Source: Pseudomonadota bacterium
GTDB lineage: Bacteria > Pseudomonadota > Gammaproteobacteria > Xanthomonadales > Xanthomonadaceae
Direction: 5' to 3'
Length of the DNA stretch: 7,623 nucleotides
Assembly: GCA_023425225.1 (NCBI GenBank)
Contig: JAFADB010000245.1
Coordinates: 1-7,623, forward strand
The stretch's first letter is position 1. Every line of letters begins with the position of its first letter. The position numbers were made by a program, and so were the translations under genes. Under the pieces are notes generated by a model. The model was not told the DNA's origin. It searched no databases and saw nothing but the letters and a program-made list of their open reading frames with translations. Below are positions 1 through 5,213 of the stretch, piece by piece.

Positions 1-78
1 CACAGCTAATCGCCCCGAGGCCACGCAGTACCCCGCCTGCAGCCAGGCAAGAACGGCAGACGTCATCGCGCCAGCGGA
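1..78. other. Short flank with no recognisable feature
   Basis: These 78 bases lie downstream of the cysB stop codon. One plus-strand frame is open through here, but it runs on against the whole 3' end of cysB and its translation looks like nothing I know. I see no hairpin with a T tract that would end cysB transcription, and no tRNA or promoter. Confidence 0.4.
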
Positions 79-1062
79 TCAACTGGTGATGGTCTGTGTC
101 AGCGATTCCCAGCTCGGCGGCTCGGGCCAGTCCGCCTCCTGGTTGCCCTCCAGCACCCGCCGCAGGTCGCGCGCATCGATCTGCGGCGCCAGCACGTGCA
201 CCAGCTCCAGCGCGTAGTCGCGCAGCACCCGCTCGCGCGGCAGCACCGCCCAGGCGATGCACTCGGGGATCGCCGCCGGCACCGGCCACGCACGCAGGTC
301 GGCGTCGCTGGCGTTGACCGCCATCTCCGCCAGCACGCCCACGCCCACGCCGCTGCGCACGTAGGTCTTGATCAGGTCGGCGTCGAGCGCGGTCAGGGCG
401 ATGTCCGGCTCCAGGCCGACGCCGACGAAGGCGCGCCGCAGCGAGGAGTCGGGCCGGGTCGAGGATTCGTAGCTGATCAGTGGCTGCGCCGCCAGCGCCG
501 CCATGTCCGGCGCCGCGCCGGCGCGGTCCAGCGCATGCCCGCGTGGCACCACCGCCAGCCGCCGCCAGCGGTACAGCGGCACCGCGATGCCGGCCGCCGG
601 TACCTCGCCGGAGGTGCTGACCACGGCGATGTCGGCATCGCCCTGGGTCAGCAGGTCCAGCGCGGCGCTCTCGGCGGCCTGCTGCAGGTGCACGCTGACC
701 TGCGGGTAGTCGCGCTTGATCCGTGCCACCGCCGGCGGCAGCACGAAGCGCGCCTGGGTGTGGGTGGTGGTCAGCACCAGCTGGCCCTGGCTCTCGCGGC
801 GCTGGTTGGCGGCGTAGGTGCGGATGTTGTTGGCCTCGGCCAGCACCGCGCGGGCACGCTCGATCACCTCGCCGCCGGCCGGGGTCACCGACTCCAGGCT
901 GCGTCCGCGGCGCACGAACAGCAGGAAGCCGAGTTCGTCCTCCAGCTGCTTGAGCTGCTTGGACAGGCCGGGCTGGGTGGCGTGCACCCGCGTGGCCGCT
1001 AGCGTGATGTTGAGTTCGGCGTCGGCGATGGCGACGAGATAGCGGAGCTGGGTCAGGGTCAT
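79..1062 (-). CDS. cysB: LysR-family transcriptional regulator CysB (sulfur assimilation)
   Basis: This is a 327-residue LysR-type regulator, the same size as enterobacterial CysB (about 324). The N-terminal winged helix-turn-helix spans about residues 1-60 (TQPGLSKQLKQLEDELG at 29-45), followed by a linker helix and the two-lobed effector domain. The CysB signature TTTHTQAR is at 98-105 and DADLIKTYVR with GVGVGV follows at 227-243. Thr100, Thr102, Gln103 and Thr202, the positions described as binding sulfate in Klebsiella CysB, fall at exactly the same numbers; the Thr149 position is Ser here. That register supports the ATG at 1062. A TTG at 1146 would add 28 residues, but it lies inside the inverted repeat and upstream of the likely -10 box, so I reject it. 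In the family, CysB senses O-acetylserine/N-acetylserine and activates cys genes; its divergence from cysG fits this. No good Shine-Dalgarno precedes the ATG. Confidence 0.93.
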   Translation of the reverse strand: MTLTQLRYLVAIADAELNITLAATRVHATQPGLSKQLKQLEDELGFLLFVRRGRSLESVTPAGGEVIERARAVLAEANNIRTYAANQRRESQGQLVLTTTHTQARFVLPPAVARIKRDYPQVSVHLQQAAESAALDLLTQGDADIAVVSTSGEVPAAGIAVPLYRWRRLAVVPRGHALDRAGAAPDMAALAAQPLISYESSTRPDSSLRRAFVGVGLEPDIALTALDADLIKTYVRSGVGVGVLAEMAVNASDADLRAWPVPAAIPECIAWAVLPRERVLRDYALELVHVLAPQIDARDLRRVLEGNQEADWPEPPSWESLTQTITS

Positions 1063-1135
1063 GGGAAGCGCGGCGCGCGTGACACCACATATGGCCAACG
1101 GTGATGAGCCACTGTAGAGGAAGGCGGCAGCGCTA

Positions 1136-1141
1136 TTTATA
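1136..1141 (-). promoter_or_regulatory. Possible -10 box of the cysB promoter
   Basis: On the minus strand this reads TATAAA, five of six matches to the -10 consensus, with no clear -35 at 17 nt. It overlaps the inverted repeat at 1139-1158, so a regulator bound there would block it, which would fit the autorepression common among LysR regulators. The transcript would start near 1130, leaving a leader of about 70 nt before the ATG at 1062. Confidence 0.35.
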
Positions 1142-1158
1142 ACCAAAAGTTATTTGGT
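1139..1158. promoter_or_regulatory. Probable CysB operator between cysB and cysG
   Basis: Two perfect inverted repeats overlap here. ATAAC-CAAAA-GTTAT covers 1139-1153 and contains the LysR-type T-N11-A arrangement. ACCAAA-AGTTA-TTTGGT covers 1142-1158. The site is AT-rich in an otherwise very GC-rich region and sits between the divergent regulator and its likely target, the usual place for a LysR-type regulator to bind and control both directions. That CysB is the binder is inferred from position and shape, not from a matched consensus. Confidence 0.6.
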
Positions 1159-1184
1159 GGGTGCATGAAGTCATTTCCGGGGGC

Positions 1185-1190
1185 TATATG
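1185..1190 (+). promoter_or_regulatory. Possible -10 box of the cysG-cysK promoter
   Basis: TATATG is the best -10-like hexamer on the plus strand before cysG. No proper -35 precedes it, as is common for activator-dependent promoters. If it is used, transcription would begin near 1197 and the centre of the inverted repeat would lie about 50 nt upstream, a usual distance for LysR-type activation. The assignment is weak. Confidence 0.25.
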
Positions 1191-1240
1191 CCGGCGCTAC
1201 GGTCCCGTTTCCCCTGACACGCCGTCCTTTGCCCCCAACC

Positions 1241-2704
1241 GTGAGCTCCGCCCTGTTCCCGCTGTTCGCCGATCTGCATGACCGCCCCGTCCTGGTGGTC
1301 GGCGGCGGCGAGGTGGCCCAGCGCAAGGTCGAGGCGCTGCTGCAGGCCGGCGCCCGACCGCGTGTCGGCGCGCCCGGTCTGACTGCGCAGCTGCAACGGT
1401 GGGCCGACGGCGGCCGGCTGCAATGGCTGCGCGGCCGGTTCGACGAATCCTGGCTGGACCATCCCGCGTGGCTGGTGATCGCCGCCACCGGCGAACGGGC
1501 CCTCAACGTGCGGGTCGCCGCGGCGGCCGAAGCCCGCCGCCTGTTCGCCAACATCGTCGACGACGCCGAGCTGTCGACATTCCAGGTGCCGGCGGTGGTC
1601 CGCCGCGGGCCGTTGCAGATCGCCATTTCCAGCGGCGGCGGCGCGCCGATGGTGGCCCGCCACCTGCGTCGCCAGCTGGAAACCTGGCTGGACGAGGCCT
1701 GGGGCGGACTGGCCGAGCTGTTCGCGCGCAAGCGCGACGGCATCCGCCAGCGCTTCCCCGACACCGGCCCGCGCCGCCGCTTCTTCGAAGCGCAGCTGGC
1801 CGGGCCGCTGCTGCGCCTGCTGCGGCAGCGCCGTCACGACCTGGCCGAGGCGCACCTGGACGCCGCGCTCGCGCAGGCTGCGCCCGATCGCACCGGCTCG
1901 GTCGTCCTGGTCGGGGCCGGCCCGGGCGATGCCGGCTTGCTCACGCTCAACGCGCTGCGCGCGCTCAACGAGGCCGACGTGATCCTGCACGACCGCCTGG
2001 TCAGCGACGCGGTGCTGGCGATGGCCCGGCGCGACGCCGAACGCATCGAGGTCGGCAAGTCCGCCCAGGGCCACAGCACGCGCCAGGAACACATCCATGC
2101 GCTGATGCTGCAACACGCCCGAGCCGGGCGCCGGGTGGTGCGGCTCAAGGGCGGCGACCCGTTCGTGTTCGGCCGCGGCGGCGAGGAACTGGAGTTCCTG
2201 CGCACGCACGGCATCGCCTACGAGGTCGTGCCCGGCATCACCGCGGCGCTGGCCTGCGCCGCCTACGCCGGCATACCGCTGACCCACCGCGACCATGCCC
2301 AGTCGCTGAAGCTGGTCACCGCGCACTGCCGCGGTTCGCTGGACACGCTCGACTGGACGGCGCTGGCGCAGCAACGGCAGACGCTGGCGTTCTACATGGG
2401 CGTGGCCGGCCTGGAGACGATCCAGCGGCGCCTGCTGCAGGCCGGGAGCGCCGGCGATACGCCGTTCGCGCTGGTGGAGAACGGCTCGCGTCCGCAGCAG
2501 CGGGTGGTCACCGGCGTGCTGGGCGAGCTGGCTGCCGTCGCGCGCGCCCATCGCATTGCTTCGCCGTCGCTGCTGATCGTCGGCGAAGTGGCCGCACTGG
2601 CCGGCACGTTGCACTGGTTCGGCGCCGCGCCGCTGCGCGGTGGCCGAATCCCCTCCTCACCCTCCCCGAAGGCGGACGCACCGACACTGGCCGATGCTGC
2701 CTGA
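1241..2704 (+). CDS. cysG: Trifunctional sirohaem synthase (uroporphyrinogen-III methyltransferase / precorrin-2 dehydrogenase / ferrochelatase)
   Basis: CysG turns uroporphyrinogen III into sirohaem, the cofactor of sulfite reductase. The N-terminal dehydrogenase/ferrochelatase half covers about residues 1-150 (GTG start numbering), with the nucleotide-binding VLVVGGGEVAQRK at 17-29, NIVDD at 104-108 holding the Asp that matches Asp104 of Salmonella CysG, and ISSGGGAP. The methyltransferase half starts near residue 220 with VLVGAGPGDAGLLT, then HDRLVSD (Asp251), VGK (Lys273), VRLKGGDPFVFGRGGEE, PGITAA and FYMG (Met386). All match known Salmonella active-site positions at a constant offset of 3-4. 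I chose GTG 1241 because SSALFPLF then aligns with the family N terminus; an in-frame TTG at 1229 adds four residues. Neither has a Shine-Dalgarno. At 487 residues it exceeds the E. coli enzyme (457), mainly through a Pro/Ser/Ala-rich tail of about 25 residues after the family's usual end. It is probably transcribed with cysK. Confidence 0.93.
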   Translation: MSSALFPLFADLHDRPVLVVGGGEVAQRKVEALLQAGARPRVGAPGLTAQLQRWADGGRLQWLRGRFDESWLDHPAWLVIAATGERALNVRVAAAAEARRLFANIVDDAELSTFQVPAVVRRGPLQIAISSGGGAPMVARHLRRQLETWLDEAWGGLAELFARKRDGIRQRFPDTGPRRRFFEAQLAGPLLRLLRQRRHDLAEAHLDAALAQAAPDRTGSVVLVGAGPGDAGLLTLNALRALNEADVILHDRLVSDAVLAMARRDAERIEVGKSAQGHSTRQEHIHALMLQHARAGRRVVRLKGGDPFVFGRGGEELEFLRTHGIAYEVVPGITAALACAAYAGIPLTHRDHAQSLKLVTAHCRGSLDTLDWTALAQQRQTLAFYMGVAGLETIQRRLLQAGSAGDTPFALVENGSRPQQRVVTGVLGELAAVARAHRIASPSLLIVGEVAALAGTLHWFGAAPLRGGRIPSSPSPKADAPTLADAA

Positions 2705-2717
2705 CCGAACAAGATCC

Positions 2718-2723
2718 AAGGAG
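2718..2723 (+). promoter_or_regulatory. Ribosome binding site of cysK
   Basis: AAGGAG lies 8 nt before the cysK ATG and is the strongest Shine-Dalgarno in the window. It fixes the cysK start and sits in the 27-nt gap after cysG, which contains no promoter or terminator. This supports cotranscription of cysG and cysK with independent translation initiation. Confidence 0.8.
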
Positions 2724-2731
2724 ATCCCAGC

Positions 2732-3691
2732 ATGACGATCCACGACAGCATCCTCGACACCATCGGCCGCACCCCGGTGGTCAAGCTCAACCGCGTCAGC
2801 CCGGCCAACGCCACGCTGTACGCCAAGGTCGAGTCGTTCAACCCCGGCGGCTCGGTCAAGGACCGCCTGGCGCTGGCGATCATCCTCGACGCCGAGCAGC
2901 GCGGCCTGCTCAAGCCCGGCGACACGATCGTGGAGGCCACCTCCGGCAACACCGGCGTGGCGCTGGCGATGGTCGCCGCCGCGCGCGGCTACAAGTTCGT
3001 GGCCACCATGGTGGAGACCTTCTCGGTCGAGCGCCGCAAGCTGATGCGCGCCTACGGCGCCAAGGTGATCCTGACGCCGGCCGCCGAGCGCGGCACCGGC
3101 ATGGTGCGCAAGGCGCGCGAGCTGGCCGAGCAGCACGGCTGGTTCCTGGCCAGCCAGTTCGCCAACCCGGCCAACCCGGCCTACCACCGCAACACCACCG
3201 CCGCCGAGATCCTGCGCGACTTCGCCGGCCGCCGGCTGGACTACTTCGTCAGCGGCTGGGGCACCGGCGGCACCATCACCGGCGTGGGCGAGGTGCTGCG
3301 CGTGGCGCGGCCGGAGACCAGGATCATCGCCACCGAACCGGCCAACGCCTCGCTGCTGCTGGGCAAGGAATGGCAGCCGCACAAGATCCAGGGATGGACC
3401 CCGGACTTCGTGCCCGAGGTGCTCAACCGCGAGGTCTACGACGAGGTGCTGCCGGTCAGCGACGACGAGGCCATCGCCACCTCGCGCCGGCTGGCGGCCG
3501 AGGAAGGCATCTTCGTCGGCATCTCCGCCGGCGCCACCGTCGCCGCCGCGCTGCGTGCCGCGGAAACCGCCGCCCCGGGCTCGGTACTGCTGGCGATGCT
3601 GCCCGACACCGGCGAACGCTACTTCTCCACGCCGCTGTTCGCCGACATCAACGAAGGCTCCGACGACGACTGGCTGGCTGGCCTGCCCTGA
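2732..3691 (+). CDS. cysK: Cysteine synthase A (O-acetylserine sulfhydrylase)
   Basis: This 319-residue PLP enzyme makes L-cysteine from O-acetylserine and sulfide in the cytoplasm. NPGGSVKDR at 37-45 holds the Schiff-base Lys43. The substrate loop TSGNTG is at 70-75, the phosphate-binding glycine loop GTGGT at 177-181, and GISAGA at 263-268 carries the Ser that contacts the PLP ring nitrogen. PDTGERYFST at 291-300 is the usual C-terminal signature. Length and fold order match CysK/CysM enzymes (about 310-325 residues). Two places differ from the E. coli type: the loop after KIQG reads WTPDF where E. coli-like enzymes have IGAGF, and GWGTGGT has Trp where Val is usual. I recall the same forms in xanthomonad CysK, so this looks like a lineage type. 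The gene follows cysG closely and ends before a hairpin terminator. CysM is a less likely identity. Confidence 0.92.
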   Translation: MTIHDSILDTIGRTPVVKLNRVSPANATLYAKVESFNPGGSVKDRLALAIILDAEQRGLLKPGDTIVEATSGNTGVALAMVAAARGYKFVATMVETFSVERRKLMRAYGAKVILTPAAERGTGMVRKARELAEQHGWFLASQFANPANPAYHRNTTAAEILRDFAGRRLDYFVSGWGTGGTITGVGEVLRVARPETRIIATEPANASLLLGKEWQPHKIQGWTPDFVPEVLNREVYDEVLPVSDDEAIATSRRLAAEEGIFVGISAGATVAAALRAAETAAPGSVLLAMLPDTGERYFSTPLFADINEGSDDDWLAGLP

Positions 3692-3717
3692 GGTCAGTCA
3701 GCGACTCCTTCCTCCGA

Positions 3718-3745
3718 AAGGCCGCAGCGATGCGGCCTTGTCGTT
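3718..3745 (+). terminator. Hairpin terminator after cysK
   Basis: A perfect 9-bp stem, AAGGCCGCA-GCGA-TGCGGCCTT, lies at 3718-3739, 27 nt after the cysK stop. A weak T-containing tail (GTCGTT) follows. It would end the cysG-cysK transcript; the poor T tract leaves its strength uncertain. Confidence 0.75.
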
Positions 3746-3771
3746 GCCAGGGTCTCGTCTTTGCCAGGGTC
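3737..3771 (+). repeat. Imperfect tandem repeat, 17-nt period
   Basis: The word TTGCCAGGGTC occurs at 3744-3754 and again at 3761-3771. Comparison at a 17-nt offset gives 16 matches in 18 positions from 3737. The two copies begin inside the distal arm of the cysK terminator and run toward the next gene. The function is unknown; a small slippage duplication is enough to explain it. Confidence 0.6.
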
Positions 3772-3792
3772 GCGGCGTGGTCCCCCGGCCGC

Positions 3793-3798
3793 TAGAAT
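3793..3798 (+). promoter_or_regulatory. Possible -10 box for the methyltransferase gene
   Basis: TAGAAT matches five of six positions of the -10 consensus, 29 nt before the ATG at 3828, and lies after the cysK terminator, so the next gene probably has its own promoter. I see no convincing -35 at the right distance. Confidence 0.35.
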
Positions 3799-3827
3799 CG
3801 CGGCGACCAGGACACGGCAGGGATGCG

Positions 3828-4337
3828 ATGCACGACGACGGTATGGCCGGCCGGCTGCCGGCCATGGATGCCAGGGCTCCCTGGCTGGTCCGGCTGACCT
3901 CGCCGGTCCATTTCATCGCCACCCTGGCCATGGCCATGCCGGTGCAACGCCTGCTCGCCCTGCCCGTCCCGGACGGCGGCGCGGCGGCCGCCATGCAACT
4001 GGCCGGCGGCCTGGTGGCCGCGGCGGGCCTGCTGCTGGCGCTGGCCTGTTTCGCCCTGTTCGCCCGCCGCCGCACCACCATCCTGCCCGGTGGCCATCCT
4101 TCCGGACTGGTGCTGCGCGGCCCCTACCGCTTCACCCGCAACCCGATGTATGTCGCGCTGGTGCTGAGCTACTGCGGCCTGGCCGCGCACCTGTTGACGC
4201 CCTGGGCCATCGCGCTGCTGCCGCTGCCGCTGCTGGCGCTGCAGCGGGTGGTCATCCCGTTCGAGGAAGCACGGCTGCATGCCCGCTTCGGCCGCGACTA
4301 CGCCCGCTATTGCGCCCGCGTGCCGCGCTGGCTGTGA
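3828..4337 (+). CDS. Isoprenylcysteine carboxyl methyltransferase / phospholipid methyltransferase-like membrane protein
   Basis: This is a 169-residue integral membrane protein. Hydrophobic stretches lie at about 25-46, 57-79, 107-122 and 124-144, giving three or four membrane spans. The family signature GPYRFTRNPMY at 98-108 and the C-terminal block EEARLHARFGRDYARYCARVPRWL (residues 146-169; the EE and FG..YA.Y..VPRW positions are the conserved ones) belong to the S-adenosylmethionine-dependent ICMT/PEMT superfamily. In this fold the signature and the C-terminal block form the cofactor pocket next to the membrane. Bacterial members act on varied or unknown small molecules and lipids, so I name no substrate. 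The ATG at 3828 has AGGGA 4 nt upstream; ATGs at 3843 and 3864 are possible shorter starts that keep all spans. It stands between two apparent transcription units and I see no functional link to them. Confidence 0.82.
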   Translation: MHDDGMAGRLPAMDARAPWLVRLTSPVHFIATLAMAMPVQRLLALPVPDGGAAAAMQLAGGLVAAAGLLLALACFALFARRRTTILPGGHPSGLVLRGPYRFTRNPMYVALVLSYCGLAAHLLTPWAIALLPLPLLALQRVVIPFEEARLHARFGRDYARYCARVPRWL

Positions 4338-4447
4338 CGGTGCCGCGCCGTCACCGGCGCCGTCGCAGCCGCTGAGATGAGGCGCCGTTAGCGTGACGCC
4401 CCCGGTGACGGTGCGCAGGACGATGGCCGCGCCCTGCCACCCGTCAC
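4334..4447. repeat. Four GTGACGG/CCGTCAC words in two inverted pairs
   Basis: GTGACGG is at 4334-4340 and 4405-4411, and its reverse complement CCGTCAC at 4348-4354 and 4441-4447. The first pair is close enough to form a hairpin (9 bp with one G-T pair, 3-nt loop) that begins on the stop codon of the methyltransferase gene and could help end its transcript, although no T tract follows. The longer word GTGACGGTGC is repeated directly at 4334 and 4405, and GGCGCCGT at 4356 and 4381. The rest of this 144-nt gap shows no clear promoter. Confidence 0.5.
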
Positions 4448-4466
4448 GTTTCGCTCATGGTGGGCA

Positions 4467-4491
4467 CATGAAGATCGGCGCATGAAGATCG
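4467..4491 (+). repeat. 11-nt direct repeat spanning the macrodomain gene start, with a five-codon mini-ORF
   Basis: CATGAAGATCG occurs at 4467-4477 and again at 4481-4491, 14 nt apart. The second copy carries the start codon of the macrodomain gene. The first ATG (4468) opens a mini-ORF encoding MKIGA whose TGA stop (4483-4485) overlaps the downstream ATG as ATGA. The nearest Shine-Dalgarno-like sequence, GGTGGG at 4459-4464, is 17 nt from the second ATG but only 3 nt from the first. Translation of the mini-ORF could therefore feed ribosomes to the main start; this is inference. Confidence 0.45.
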
Positions 4492-5024
4492 AACTCTGGC
4501 AGGGCGACATCACCACGCTGGCCGTCGACGCCATTGTCAACGCCGCTAACGAGAGCCTGTTGGGTGGCGGTGGCGTGGACGGTGCCATCCACCGCGCCGC
4601 CGGCCCGGGCCTGCTGGAGGAATGCCGGCGGCTGCCGGAACTGCGTCCCGGCGTGCGCTGCCCCACCGGCGAGGTGCGCGCCACCGGCGCCCATGCGCTC
4701 AAGGCCCGCCACGTGCTGCATGCCGTGGGCCCGGTCTGGCGCGACGGCCTGCACGACGAACCGGCGCTGCTGGGCAACTGCTACTGGCGTGCGCTGGCCC
4801 TGGCCGAGCGCCTGGACCTGCAATCGATCGCCTTCCCGGCGATCAGCTGCGGCGCCTATGGCTATCCGCTGCAGCAGGCCGCCCGCATCGCCGTGGCAGA
4901 AACCACCGCCTGGCAGAAGTCCCACGCCATCCCCAAGGACATCATCCTGGTAGCCCACGACGCGCCCGTCTTCAAGGCGCTGCAGCAGGCGCTGGCACAG
5001 GTGCCCAAGACCGCGGTGGCCTGA
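4482..5024 (+). CDS. Macrodomain O-acetyl-ADP-ribose deacetylase / ADP-ribosyl hydrolase (YmdB/MacroD type)
   Basis: This 180-residue protein is a single macrodomain, the size of E. coli YmdB (177). GDIT at 8-11 and DAIVNAAN at 16-23 open the domain, and the loop LLGGGGVDGAIHRAAG at 26-41 is the MacroD-type ADP-ribose site. Asn23 and Asp33 match in spacing the catalytic Asn/Asp pair known in human MacroD1 and in YmdB. CPTGEVRATGAHAL at 60-73, HAVGP at 80-84 and the phosphate loop PAISCGAYGYP at 119-129 complete the fold. Family members hydrolyse O-acetyl-ADP-ribose and remove mono-ADP-ribose from acidic residues; in E. coli YmdB also modulates RNase III. I see no partner ADP-ribosyltransferase, sirtuin or toxin beside it, so it is more likely a housekeeping enzyme than an antitoxin. 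ATG 4482 is chosen because MKIELWQGDIT matches the family N terminus. Confidence 0.92.
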   Translation: MKIELWQGDITTLAVDAIVNAANESLLGGGGVDGAIHRAAGPGLLEECRRLPELRPGVRCPTGEVRATGAHALKARHVLHAVGPVWRDGLHDEPALLGNCYWRALALAERLDLQSIAFPAISCGAYGYPLQQAARIAVAETTAWQKSHAIPKDIILVAHDAPVFKALQQALAQVPKTAVA

Positions 5025-5057
5025 GCCGCTCCCTTTACCCGCGACTTCCGCCTCACG

Positions 5058-5083
5058 AAAAAACGCCGGCTTGCGCCGGCGTT
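5058..5083 (-). terminator. Bidirectional terminator between the convergent macrodomain and aldolase genes
   Basis: A perfect 9-bp GC-rich stem, AACGCCGGC-TTGC-GCCGGCGTT, lies at 5062-5083 with a run of six A at 5058-5063. Read on the minus strand this is a textbook intrinsic terminator with six T, serving the aldolase transcript. On the plus strand it sits 38 nt after the macrodomain stop and can end that transcript too, with a weaker T tail. Confidence 0.85.
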
Positions 5084-5158
5084 CTCATTGATGGGCAATC
5101 CCTTTGGACCAAGGGCACGCGCGGAAGGCATGGTGGATGCGGATGCCTGCGGGCCCGG

Positions 5159-5185
5159 CCCACGGCTTGCGCGGCAAGCCGTGGG
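5159..5185. repeat. Perfect 12-bp inverted repeat with 3-nt loop in the aldolase 3' untranslated region
   Basis: CCCACGGCTTGC-GCG-GCAAGCCGTGGG is exact in both arms. It lies 28 nt beyond the aldolase stop, between the gene and its terminator, so the mRNA would carry two strong hairpins in about 155 nt. No T tract follows in either direction, so it is not a classical terminator. It may stabilise the mRNA end or be a dispersed REP-like element; one copy cannot settle this. Confidence 0.7.
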
Positions 5186-5213
5186 ATTTCCGCGCGAACG
5201 CGAGGAACGCGGC

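Noticed and set aside
1063..1146. A 28-residue N-terminal extension of CysB from TTG 1146
   Set aside because: It would start inside the operator-like repeat and upstream of the likely -10 box. The ATG at 1062 gives sulfate-site residue numbers identical to those of Klebsiella CysB.
1184..2614. A 476-codon open frame on the minus strand opposite cysG
   Set aside because: Its translation is Arg/Gln/His/Gly-rich with no family signature, while the plus-strand frame is clear CysG. Long antisense frames are expected in GC-rich DNA.
1399..3795. A 798-codon plus-strand frame crossing cysG and cysK
   Set aside because: It overlaps both genes out of frame, is dominated by Arg, Ala, Gly and Pro, and runs through the terminator after cysK. 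It is a shadow frame.
4482..5024. Macrodomain protein as the antitoxin of a DarT-type toxin pair or part of a sirtuin operon
   Set aside because: Neither neighbour is an ADP-ribosyltransferase, sirtuin or lipoylation gene, and the protein matches the stand-alone YmdB/MacroD type.
3692..5024. A methyltransferase-macrodomain operon forming a new modification system
   Set aside because: A 144-nt gap with a hairpin at the first stop codon separates the genes, there is no shared promoter signal, and the families have no known joint role. Same strand alone is not enough.
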